Shown here in pieces: positions 51,568 to 59,526 of a stretch of 64,000 bases of DNA (within the stretch, counting starts at the first letter, position 1; each line of letters starts with the position of its first letter). The notes under the pieces were generated by a model. It made no database searches. It worked only from the letters and a program-made list of their open reading frames with translations, and was not told where the DNA came from. Source of the DNA: an uncultured Lutimaribacter sp. (GTDB lineage: Bacteria > Pseudomonadota > Alphaproteobacteria > Rhodobacterales > Rhodobacteraceae); the NCBI GenBank assembly GCA_913061505.1, contig CAJXSO010000001.1:124001-188000 (forward strand), given 5' to 3'. The translations under genes were made by a program, and so were the position numbers.

Positions 51568-52824
51568 TTAGGCCAGTGTGACACGGACGGGCAAAGATTT
51601 CAGCCCGCCCACAAAATTCGAGCGCAAAAACTGATAGGGGCCTGCCGGCTCGATGGCGGTGATGCGGCGGGCCAGTTCCTGGAACAGCACCCGCACCTCG
51701 AGCCGGGCCAGCCACATGCCAAGGCACACATGCGGGCCGCCCTGGCCAAAGGACAAATGGCGGTTGGGGCTGCGCGCCAGATCTACCTGGAAGGGGTTTT
51801 CAAACACGGTTTCATCGCGATTGGCCGAGGAAAACCAGAAAAGCACCTTGTCGCCTGCGCGGATGGTGCGGCCGTGGGCGGTGACATCTTGGGTGGCGGT
51901 GCGGCGGAAATAAAGCGCGGGCGTGGCCCAGCGAATGATTTCATCTGGCGCGGTTTCCCAAATATCGCCCTGCTGCATCTGCGCCAACAGCCCTGGCTGA
52001 TGGGCCAGCGCCTGAATACCCGCGGCGATGGAATAGCGCGTGGTATCGTTACCCGCCGCCACCAAAAGACAGAAGAAATTGCGGAACTCTTCCTCGGTGA
52101 TGCGGCTGCCATCTTTGCCGGGTTCGCGGATGAGATGCAGCACGCCTGACGTATCGCCGGCGGCTTCTTTCTGGGCCATCAGCTCTTTGGCGTATTGATA
52201 AAGCTCGGCCCCGGCGGGCGAGTTGAAGGGCATCATGCGAAATTCATCGGTGGTCATGCGATCGAGCACATGATCGGTAAAATCAGGGTCGGTGTTGGCG
52301 ATCAGCGCGTCGCCCTTTTCCACCAACCAGGGCAAATCGGCGTCGGGCGTGCCAATGATGCGGCCCAGCATGCGCATGGGCAATTGCCGGGCGATGGTGC
52401 GTGTGGCGTCAAACTCTTGCGATTGCAGGGCCTCATCCAGAATTTCGGTGCAAAGGGTGCGGATTTCGGCCTCGAATTGATCGATCACACCTTTGGAAAA
52501 GGCGCGCGCCACTTTGATACGGGTTTGCATATGCTCGGGCGGGTCGGTTTCCTGAAAGGTGCGGCGGGCCAGATATTCCTCGTAGGTCTGATCCTCCATC
52601 CGGATGCCGCGCGCCGATGAAAACACGGCAAAATTGCGGTTCATCTCGGTGATATCGGCATGACGGGTGATAGACCAAAACCCCTGCCCGTCGGCATAGT
52701 CGGTCCAATGCACCGGGTCTTCGCGGCGCAGCCGGGCGAATGTGTTATGCGGGGCGCCGGCCACGAAAGTATCGTGGCTGGTCAGATCGGCATAGCCATC
52801 GTCATTTGGAACCCAGACTGTCAT
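51568..52824 (-). CDS. Cytochrome P450
   Basis: The 418-residue monooxygenase has AGNDTTRYS (257-265, oxygen-activating I-helix), the K-helix Glu295-Arg298 (EIIR), and the heme Cys367 in FGQGGPHVCLGMWLA. It uses the adrenodoxin-type ferredoxin encoded two genes on. The N-terminus has no membrane anchor, fitting a soluble bacterial P450. It heads the leftward P450-ligase-ferredoxin group and is divergent from the amidotransferase gene. Substrate unknown; hydroxylation or N-dealkylation of an amine conjugate fits the neighbours. Confidence 0.94.
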   Translation of the reverse strand: MTVWVPNDDGYADLTSHDTFVAGAPHNTFARLRREDPVHWTDYADGQGFWSITRHADITEMNRNFAVFSSARGIRMEDQTYEEYLARRTFQETDPPEHMQTRIKVARAFSKGVIDQFEAEIRTLCTEILDEALQSQEFDATRTIARQLPMRMLGRIIGTPDADLPWLVEKGDALIANTDPDFTDHVLDRMTTDEFRMMPFNSPAGAELYQYAKELMAQKEAAGDTSGVLHLIREPGKDGSRITEEEFRNFFCLLVAAGNDTTRYSIAAGIQALAHQPGLLAQMQQGDIWETAPDEIIRWATPALYFRRTATQDVTAHGRTIRAGDKVLFWFSSANRDETVFENPFQVDLARSPNRHLSFGQGGPHVCLGMWLARLEVRVLFQELARRITAIEPAGPYQFLRSNFVGGLKSLPVRVTLA

Positions 52825-52890
52825 ATTCTACCCTTTCCTTAACTTGTTTTGTATATTATATGATGCTATAAATATGTAAAGGAAAATAGC
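52825..52890. promoter_or_regulatory. AT-rich divergent promoter region with imperfect dyad
   Basis: This 66-base interval is far richer in A/T than its surroundings. It holds an imperfect dyad ATATTATA (52853-52860) and TATAAATAT (52867-52875), and ribosome-binding sites AAAGGG on the minus strand and AAAGGAAAA on the plus strand. It is a likely site for divergent P450 and amidotransferase promoters and a GntR-type operator. Confidence 0.5.
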
Positions 52891-53598
52891 ATGCGCTTGG
52901 CGATCTTGATGGCAAACACGGATGTGTCCGACTTTGCGCGCGGGCATCCTGATGATGGGCAAAAGTTTTCAGCCCTGATTGCCACTGTGCGCCCCACGTG
53001 GGAGTGCACCGTATTCTTGGCACGCGACGGTGAATTTCCCGAAAATTTAGATGCGTTTGATGGGTTTATTGTCACGGGCAGCCCTGCATCGGTGCATGAT
53101 GGGCATGGCTGGATTGACCAGCTAGAGAGGCTGCTGCGCGCAATTGTTGCGCAAAAGCGCCCCTTGTTTGGCGCCTGTTTTGGCCATCAGCTGATTGCAC
53201 AGGCGCTGGGGGGCACGATTGGGCCAAACCCGGGCGGCTGGGTGCTGGGCTGCGAAACCACACACATAACCGCGCGCCAGCCCTATATGGCGGCGCTGCC
53301 AGAGGCGCTGAACCTATATGCCGCCCATGTCGAGCAAATCACCACCCCACCCCCGGGTATCGAGGTGCTATGCGGCAATGCGGCCTGCCCGATTGGCGGC
53401 TTTGCCATTGGGCGCCACGTGTATACCACACAGTATCACCCTGAAATGCAGCCCGGGTTTATTGCCGCGCTTACACAGCATCTCGAGGGCAAATTGCCGC
53501 CAGAGGTCAGCGCACAGGCGCGCGCCTCGTTGCAACAACAGGCCGACACGATGGCCTTTGCCGAAAGCATTGCTGCGTTTTTCGAGCAGGCGCGCTAA
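52891..53598 (+). CDS. Class I glutamine amidotransferase (gamma-glutamyl hydrolase candidate)
   Basis: The 235-residue protein is a standalone class I GATase: nucleophile Cys96 in PLFGACFGHQLIA, and the His183/Glu185 pair in YHPEMQPG complete the triad. Such orphan amidotransferases hydrolyse gamma-glutamyl amides, as PuuD does in the Puu pathway. With a glutamate ligase next door it likely removes the gamma-glutamyl group after oxidation. It is divergent from the P450 gene and its stop overlaps the converging GntR gene by 4 bp. Confidence 0.88.
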   Translation: MRLAILMANTDVSDFARGHPDDGQKFSALIATVRPTWECTVFLARDGEFPENLDAFDGFIVTGSPASVHDGHGWIDQLERLLRAIVAQKRPLFGACFGHQLIAQALGGTIGPNPGGWVLGCETTHITARQPYMAALPEALNLYAAHVEQITTPPPGIEVLCGNAACPIGGFAIGRHVYTTQYHPEMQPGFIAALTQHLEGKLPPEVSAQARASLQQQADTMAFAESIAAFFEQAR

Positions 53599-54245
53599 TC
53601 AAGAACGGCCAGCAGATCCATGGCGGTCAGCTGATCAAACTGCACATGCGCGGCCATGGCCTGTTCGGCCGCATCAGCATCGCGCGCCAAAATCAGCGCG
53701 GTGATCTGGCGATGCTCGCGCGCCGAGCTGCCGATGACGCCCTTGTAGTGATAGCGCGCGCGGTAATAGGCCATCAATTTGCGCGCATTGGTTTTGATCA
53801 TGTCCAGCAAAAACGGGTTGCAGGCGGCATCGGCCACCGCCGCATGATAGGCCATGTTCAGCTGATAATAAGCATCGGGGCGGGCATCGCCATGGGTGGC
53901 GGCATGGGCCTCGCAGGCGGCGGTTGCGGCCTCGATACGGGCGGCATGCCCGGCCGATAGGCGCCGCGCCGCCAGCCCGGCTGCCTGGCCTTCAAGCTTG
54001 GCATGCACCTCGAGAATGGCCAGGAATTCTGCCAGAGAGGGGCGAAAAACCACCGCCCCCTTGCGCGGCAACCGTTGGATAAGGCCGGCGGCTTCCAGCT
54101 GGATAAACGCCTCGCGTACGGGCGTGCGCGAGACGCCATGCGCCTCGATCAGCGCGCCCTCTTCGATCAGCTTGCCCGGTGTCAGGCTGCCATCTTCGAT
54201 GGCACCAAGAATGGCCGCGATGATGATATCCGTCTGTCCTGCCAA
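53595..54245 (-). CDS. GntR-family regulator (FCD type)
   Basis: The protein (216 residues) has a winged helix (about 5-70) with LIEAHGVSRTPVREAFIQLE and an FCD effector domain with metal-ligand pattern QLNMAYHAAVADAACN and SAREHRQIT. It likely controls the amine cluster or the aldolase-decarboxylase genes upstream; its position after the oriented motif, 87 bases behind the aldolase, fits co-transcription with the latter. Confidence 0.9.
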   Translation of the reverse strand: MAGQTDIIIAAILGAIEDGSLTPGKLIEEGALIEAHGVSRTPVREAFIQLEAAGLIQRLPRKGAVVFRPSLAEFLAILEVHAKLEGQAAGLAARRLSAGHAARIEAATAACEAHAATHGDARPDAYYQLNMAYHAAVADAACNPFLLDMIKTNARKLMAYYRARYHYKGVIGSSAREHRQITALILARDADAAEQAMAAHVQFDQLTAMDLLAVLD

Positions 54246-54282
54246 ATCTTTGCCCGTCCACGCCTGGGGAAATGTTGGATTT

Positions 54283-54305
54283 GAGTATATTTTAGCAAGA
54301 TGAAA
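54283..54305 (-). repeat. Oriented 3'-end motif, copy 5
   Basis: On the minus strand TTTCATCTTGC, TAAAA, TATACTC lies 27 nt after the aldolase stop in its sense direction. It has one extra base compared with the other copies. Confidence 0.6.
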
Positions 54306-54332
54306 TTATGCAAGATGCGATAAATGCAGCCC

Positions 54333-55106
54333 CTAGCCACGGCTTTGCCACAGCGCCACCGTATCGCGGGCGGCGCGGGCCAGCATCACCACATCGATGC
54401 CCACCGCCAGAAATTGCGCGCCCCATTTGGCATAGGTTTGGGCGGTTTCATCATCAACGGCCAGAATGCCCGCAGCCTTTGGGCTGGCCGCGATTGTGGC
54501 CAGGGCCTGCTGGATCGCCGCCGCCACGGGTGCTGCGGCAGATTGCCCGGGATAGCCCAGATCGGCGGCCAGATCAGCGGGGCCAATAAACACCCCATCT
54601 ACCCCCTCGACCGCCAAGATAGCATCGAGGTTTTCCAGCCCCGCGCGGGTTTCCACCTGCACCAGCAGGCACATTTGATCGTTTGCGGTTGTGACATAAT
54701 CGGGAATGGCCGAAAATTCAGAGGCGCGCGCCAAGGCCGCCCCGGCCCCGCGCACGCCTTGTGGCGGGTAGCGCATGGCGCGCACCAGATCTTGCGCTTG
54801 CTCGGCGCTTTCGACCATCGGGATCAGCAAGGTTTGCGCCCCGGCATCAAGCACCTGTTTGATTGCCCAGGTTTCGCCCATCGGCAGGCGCACCACCGGA
54901 TGGCTATGCGCCCCTTTCATCGCCACCAGCTGCGCCATGATGGTGCGCAGATCGTTTGGGGCGTGTTCGCCATCGATCACCAGCCAATCGAACCCTGCGC
55001 TGGCCAGCACCTCGGTTGGATAGGGGTCGGCAAACCCGGCCCAGCAGCCGATCAGCCGCTGGCCTGTGGCAAGGCGCTGCTTGAAACTGTTTACTGGGGC
55101 AGGCAT
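54333..55106 (-). CDS. HpcH/HpaI-family aldolase
   Basis: The protein (257 residues) is a class II metal-dependent aldolase of the HpaI (4-hydroxy-2-oxoheptanedioate) family. FDWLVIDGEHAPND holds the metal-binding acid and His, VETRAGLENLD carries a metal-binding Glu, and GVFIGPADLAADLG the substrate loop. In homoprotocatechuate degradation HpaI splits the final hydroxy-oxo-diacid to pyruvate; here it sits next to an aromatic decarboxylase, and the substrate is open. Four-base spacing to the decarboxylase suggests coupling. Confidence 0.9.
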   Translation of the reverse strand: MPAPVNSFKQRLATGQRLIGCWAGFADPYPTEVLASAGFDWLVIDGEHAPNDLRTIMAQLVAMKGAHSHPVVRLPMGETWAIKQVLDAGAQTLLIPMVESAEQAQDLVRAMRYPPQGVRGAGAALARASEFSAIPDYVTTANDQMCLLVQVETRAGLENLDAILAVEGVDGVFIGPADLAADLGYPGQSAAAPVAAAIQQALATIAASPKAAGILAVDDETAQTYAKWGAQFLAVGIDVVMLARAARDTVALWQSRG

Positions 55107-55109
55107 GGC

Positions 55110-56528
55110 TTATCCCTTTCGGATTTTATCGGCGATCTCGGTGATCACGTCATAGGCGGTGTTGATATCGGCCTCGGTGCAATCGAATTGGCCGGCTTGG
55201 AAGCGGATAACAAAGCGGTCGTCAACGCGGGTTTGGGTTAGGTAAATGCGGCCATCGTTGTTGATCTGCGTGATCAGGTCAAGCGTGGCATCCTCTGCCG
55301 GGATGCCCGCGGGGCAAAAGCGGAAGGTGAAAAGCGACAAGATGGGTTGGCTGACGATCTCGAAATCGGGCACGGCCTGCAGCCGCTGGGCCAGCGATTG
55401 GGCCCATGTCACATGGTTGCGGATCATCTGGCGCAGCCCCTCAAGCCCGTAGGCGCGCAGCAAAAACCACAGTTTCAGCGCCCGAAACCGCCGCCCCAGC
55501 GGCACGGACCATTCCGAATAGTTGATCACCCCATCGGCGCCATGGGTTTTCAGATATTCAGGCTGGATGGCCAGGGTGCGGGTCAAATCCGCGGGCGAGC
55601 GGATAAAATGCGCCGATAGGTCAAATTGCGTGCCGAGCCATTTATGCGGGTTGAAGACCACGCTATCGGCCATCTCGACCCCGGCCCAGAGGCTGCGGAA
55701 CTCGGGGCAAATCATGGCGCTACCGGCCCAGGCGGCATCGACATGGGTATAAAGGCCAAAGCGCCCTGCGATGGTGCATAGCGCCGCCACATCATCGCAG
55801 GCGCCCATGCCGGTGGCGCCGGTGCAGGCGATCACCCCGGCGGGGCGGTGGCCTGCGGCCAAATCGGCCTCGATCGCGGCGGTCAGCGCCGCTGGGCACA
55901 TGGCGCGCATGGGGCCGGGTGCCAGGGGCACGCGCACCAGGTTTTCCTGCCCGATGCCTGCCACCCAAATGGCGCGATCAATAGAGCTATGCGCCTCGGG
56001 CGAGCAATAGATGCGCAGGCGTGGCTGGCCCGAAAGGCCGGCTGCATTGCCCTGCCAGTTTAACGCGCGTTCGCGCATGGTCAGCACCGCCGCCAGCGTT
56101 GCCGAGGAGGCGCTATCTTGGATCACACCGGCAAATGTTTCAGGCAGGCCCACCGCATGGCGCAGCCATTCCATCATGCGGGTTTCCATCTCGGTTGCGG
56201 CGGGTGAGGTTTGCCACAACATGCATTGCGGCGCCATCACCGTGGCCAGCTGATCGGCCAGAACCGCCGCGGGGGATGCGTTTGATGGGAAATAGGCAAA
56301 GAACCGGGGGTGTTGCCAATGGGTGATGCCGGGCATCACGATACGCTCGAAATCCTCGATCACTTGCGCAATGGGCTGGGGCGCCTCGGGCGGGGTTGCG
56401 GGCAGGGCGGCCAAGGTTTCACCGGGCTGCACCTGTGCGCGCACGGGCCTGTCGCGCAGGCCGTTATGGTAGCTTGAGGCCCAATCGGCCAGCCAATGGC
56501 CCCATTTTGGAAAATCGCTCCAGCGCAT
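55110..56528 (-). CDS. Aromatic-L-amino-acid decarboxylase-like PLP enzyme (group II)
   Basis: The 472-residue enzyme is a group II decarboxylase. HPRFFAYFPSNAS is the substrate-loop hallmark; His180 in SPEAHSSID stacks on PLP, Asp264 in THVDAAWAGS binds the pyridine nitrogen, and Lys296 is in NPHKWLGT. The ATG at 56528 follows AGGGGGG; a longer open frame upstream was discarded. Tyrosine, phenylalanine or DOPA are likely substrates, giving arylethylamines. It belongs to the leftward aromatic block after the flavin hydroxylase and DUF2783 genes. Confidence 0.9.
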   Translation of the reverse strand: MRWSDFPKWGHWLADWASSYHNGLRDRPVRAQVQPGETLAALPATPPEAPQPIAQVIEDFERIVMPGITHWQHPRFFAYFPSNASPAAVLADQLATVMAPQCMLWQTSPAATEMETRMMEWLRHAVGLPETFAGVIQDSASSATLAAVLTMRERALNWQGNAAGLSGQPRLRIYCSPEAHSSIDRAIWVAGIGQENLVRVPLAPGPMRAMCPAALTAAIEADLAAGHRPAGVIACTGATGMGACDDVAALCTIAGRFGLYTHVDAAWAGSAMICPEFRSLWAGVEMADSVVFNPHKWLGTQFDLSAHFIRSPADLTRTLAIQPEYLKTHGADGVINYSEWSVPLGRRFRALKLWFLLRAYGLEGLRQMIRNHVTWAQSLAQRLQAVPDFEIVSQPILSLFTFRFCPAGIPAEDATLDLITQINNDGRIYLTQTRVDDRFVIRFQAGQFDCTEADINTAYDVITEIADKIRKG

Positions 56529-56613
56529 TGCACGCCCCCCTTGACCATGATGTTTAACATGACAAGTAAACCAGCCGGGCCAGATGGGCAAGCCCGGCCT
56601 TGGGGCCGCGGCG

Positions 56614-56817
56614 CTAGGCGGGCTGGCCCGCCTGCTTTGCCGCTTGCAGCGCCTCGGCAATGATCTGACGATCGCCAATATGGTTGGCCAGCACCAGAAT
56701 AAGCCGGGCATTCAGCGCATCAGATTGCGCCTTGTCCAGGCCTTCGTGGGCCTCTAGCAGATCGGCATACACATCATCGGGACGGTCAAGATTTGGGGTC
56801 AGGATCAAACTGCTCAT
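56614..56817 (-). CDS. DUF2783 protein
   Basis: The 67-residue acidic helical protein (LDRPDDVYADLLEAHEGL region) matches DUF2783, a family known mainly as a small neighbour of aromatic flavin hydroxylases. It starts 3 bases after the hydroxylase stop, so translation is coupled. It is probably an accessory subunit, but no function is established. Confidence 0.8.
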   Translation of the reverse strand: MSSLILTPNLDRPDDVYADLLEAHEGLDKAQSDALNARLILVLANHIGDRQIIAEALQAAKQAGQPA

Positions 56818-56820
56818 GTC

Positions 56821-58434
56821 TTAGCCCTGTGCCGTTGCGCGCAGCAGGGCTGCGCAGATATCGGTTTCATTATAGCTGGGCCAGCGGGCCGCCACATGCT
56901 GGTCGGGGCGCAGCAAATAGACGGCGGCGGGCGCATCGCCCAAATAGCGCTGGGCCAAAGCGGTGTTGGTTTCGGGATCGCAAGACAGGGCCAGCGGCCG
57001 CAATGCAATGCCATTGACCTGCAGCGCCTCGGGCGCGGGTGTATTGATGCACAAAAGCACGAAATCATTGCCAAGCTGTGGCAGCAAATACCCATTTTCT
57101 AGCGCCACATCGGGGCACGGGGCACCGGGGCGGGTGCGCGCCGGCCCTTGGGGCAGCGCATCGGCACTGTTCAAGACCGAGCCATCATAGGTGCAGGGCA
57201 AGGAAAGGCGCCCCGAATTCACCAAGGGGCGGGCAAAGGCGAAATGTTCAGACAGATCCAGCACCGCATCGCGGAAAATGCGGCTTTGCTGGGATTTTGG
57301 GGTGATGAAATCTGTCGATCGGGACGAGTTCAAAATATTCTCGTCGGCGCCATAGACCCGCTCGCTATCGTAGCTGTCCAGCAGCGCAGGCGGCGCCTTG
57401 CCATCGATCACCAGCTTTAGTTTCCACACCAGATTATCTGCATCTTGCAGGCCCGAATTTGCGCCGCGCGCGCCAAAGGGGCTAACCTGATGGGCGCTGT
57501 CGCCTGCAAAAACCACGCGGTTGTGGCGGAATTTCTCCATTCGGCGGCATTGGAACGTGTAGATCGACACCCATTCCAGCTGGAAATTCACATCATCGCC
57601 CAGCATGGCCTTGAGCCGCGGGATCACCCTTTCGGGCTGTTTTTCCTGCTCTTTGTCAATATCCCAGCCCAGTTGCAGATCGATGCGCCACACACCATCG
57701 GGCTGTTTGTGCAGCAAGGCCGATTGGCCCTTGTTAAAGGGGGGATCGAACCAAAACCACCGTTCGGTCGGGAATTCAGCATCCATGATCACATCGGCGA
57801 TCAGGAAGTTATCTTCGAAAACGCGGCCCACAAAATCGAGGCCCATCATCGCGCGGATGGGGCTGCCGGCACCATCGCAGGCAATCAGCCAATCGGCCTG
57901 CAAATCATAGGGGCCTTCGGGCGTATCGATGCGCAGCGCCACGTGATCGCCCTGGTCTTGGACCTGCAACACCTTGTTTTGGCCGCGCAATTCGATGGGG
58001 GCGCCTTGGCTTTGCAATTGCTGCGCACGCTGCACCAGATAGGTTTCGAAATAATATTGCTGCAGGTTGATGAAGGCCGGGCGCTGGTGGCCATCTTCGG
58101 GGAGCAGGTTGAATTCATAGACCTTGCGATCGCCAAAGAACACTTTGCCAAGGTTCCAGACCACGCCCTTGTCGACCATCTGCTGCCCGCAGCCCAAACG
58201 ATCGAGGATTTCCAGCTGGCGCTTGGCAAAACAAATCGCGCGGCTGCCAAAGCTGACCTTGTCGTTATCATCCAGCACCACCGCCTCGATGCCTTGCTGG
58301 GCCAAATCAATGGCTGCGGCCAGCCCCACAGGGCCCGCCCCCACAATAACCACGCGGCGCCGCGCCACGGGCGTGCAGCCCTGATCAGGGCTGCGGGTAT
58401 AGGGGTAAAGCGGGGTTTCAAAAATCTTGTTCAT
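56821..58434 (-). CDS. FAD-dependent aromatic hydroxylase (MhpA/PheA-like)
   Basis: The 537-residue class A flavoprotein monooxygenase shows GAGPVGLAAAIDLAQ (FAD-binding Rossmann), CDGAGSPIR (NAD(P)H/FAD DG motif) and FAGDSAHQVSPFGARGAN (GD motif), with a thioredoxin-like C-terminus. It hydroxylates a phenolic ring using NAD(P)H and oxygen. With homogentisate genes upstream it may make homogentisate from a hydroxyphenylacetate, but 3-hydroxyphenylpropionate-type substrates remain possible. Followed tightly by DUF2783. Confidence 0.92.
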   Translation of the reverse strand: MNKIFETPLYPYTRSPDQGCTPVARRRVVIVGAGPVGLAAAIDLAQQGIEAVVLDDNDKVSFGSRAICFAKRQLEILDRLGCGQQMVDKGVVWNLGKVFFGDRKVYEFNLLPEDGHQRPAFINLQQYYFETYLVQRAQQLQSQGAPIELRGQNKVLQVQDQGDHVALRIDTPEGPYDLQADWLIACDGAGSPIRAMMGLDFVGRVFEDNFLIADVIMDAEFPTERWFWFDPPFNKGQSALLHKQPDGVWRIDLQLGWDIDKEQEKQPERVIPRLKAMLGDDVNFQLEWVSIYTFQCRRMEKFRHNRVVFAGDSAHQVSPFGARGANSGLQDADNLVWKLKLVIDGKAPPALLDSYDSERVYGADENILNSSRSTDFITPKSQQSRIFRDAVLDLSEHFAFARPLVNSGRLSLPCTYDGSVLNSADALPQGPARTRPGAPCPDVALENGYLLPQLGNDFVLLCINTPAPEALQVNGIALRPLALSCDPETNTALAQRYLGDAPAAVYLLRPDQHVAARWPSYNETDICAALLRATAQG

Positions 58435-58500
58435 GTCGTGCCTCCCATCACGCCAGCCGGGCGGGTGCCCGGCGGGCTGCTTTGTGGTGGATATGGGCCA

Positions 58501-59451
58501 TCAGCCCTGCAGAGCATCCCACATTTCCAGATCGCGTTGCGCAGTCCAAATGCGTGGCGTGTCCAGCCCGCGGGCCTCGTCATAGGCGCGGGCCACGTTG
58601 AAGGGCAGGCAATGCTCGTAGATCGCGTAATCGCTGAACTTAGGGTCGCATTCGGCGCGGCAGGCATCCCAGGCCTCTTTCAGGCTGCCGCCGCGGGCCG
58701 CAACGCGCGCCACGGGGCGATAGGTAGACGAGACAAAATCGCGGGTGTTTTCGATGGCGGCATTCACCATCTCGCGGCCCACCAAAGCATCGCCACGGCC
58801 CGGCGCAATGGCATCGACATCGAACCATTTGATCGCATCCAGCGTATCGCCCCAATCGCTGAAATGGCCATCGCCACAATAGCAGGCCGAGTGATATTCG
58901 ACGATATCACCGGTAAACATGACGTTCTGATCGGGCACATGCACCACCGCATCGCCGGCCGTATGGGCGCGCCCCAGATGCATGATATCGACCCGGCGCT
59001 GCCCCAGATAGATGGTTGTGCGGTCGCTAAAGGTGGTGGTGGGATAGGTCAGGCCCGGAATGCTTTCGTGCCCCTCAAACAGCCGCGGGAAACGCTGAAA
59101 TTCGCTGTCCCAATCTTCTTGGCCGCGTTCCACCACCATGGCGCGCGCGGCATCAGACATAATGATTTCGCGCGCGCCATAGGCGCTGGCGCCCAGAACC
59201 CGCACCGCGTGATAATGGGTCAGCACCAAATGGCTGATCGGTTTGTCGGTGACCTCGCGCACCTTTTCGATGACCTTATGGGCCAGCCGCGGCGTGGCTT
59301 GGGCCTCGACGATCATCACGCTGTCGTCGCCAATGATCACACCAGAGTTTGGATCGCCCTCGGCGGTGAAGGCCCAAAGCCCCTCGCCCACCTCGGTGAA
59401 GCTGATGTTTTTCTCGCTAAGATCGCCTTGGGATGCAAAGGCTTTGGCCAT
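58501..59451 (-). CDS. MBL-fold protein with altered metal motif
   Basis: The 316-residue protein has the metallo-beta-lactamase fold, but the canonical HxHxDH reads HYHAVR (in LTHYHAVRVLGAS): the first two His are present, the Asp and last His are lost. Later ligand regions are recognisable: LGRAHTAGDAVVHV and MFTGDIVE. Reduced or altered metal binding is likely, although this variant appears to be a family trait near aromatic genes. It may open a lactone or hydrolyse a ring product. It lies between FAH and the flavin hydroxylase. Confidence 0.85.
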   Translation of the reverse strand: MAKAFASQGDLSEKNISFTEVGEGLWAFTAEGDPNSGVIIGDDSVMIVEAQATPRLAHKVIEKVREVTDKPISHLVLTHYHAVRVLGASAYGAREIIMSDAARAMVVERGQEDWDSEFQRFPRLFEGHESIPGLTYPTTTFSDRTTIYLGQRRVDIMHLGRAHTAGDAVVHVPDQNVMFTGDIVEYHSACYCGDGHFSDWGDTLDAIKWFDVDAIAPGRGDALVGREMVNAAIENTRDFVSSTYRPVARVAARGGSLKEAWDACRAECDPKFSDYAIYEHCLPFNVARAYDEARGLDTPRIWTAQRDLEMWDALQG

Positions 59452-59503
59452 GGTTTTCTTCCTTTAAGTGCTGCGCCTGTGGCCAGTGCGGGGCCTCCGG
59501 CGG

Positions 59504-59525
59504 GAGTATTTTGCGCAAGATGAAG
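59504..59525 (-). repeat. Oriented 3'-end motif, copy 6
   Basis: On the minus strand CTTCATCTTGC, GCA, AAATACTC starts 1 nt after the fahA stop in its sense direction. A short CTCC/GGAG stem follows. Confidence 0.65.
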
Positions 59526-59526
59526 C

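Noticed and set aside
57445-59523. 692-codon plus-strand frame across the flavin hydroxylase and MBL genes
   Set aside because: It is antisense to two well-supported genes and shows no recognisable domain.
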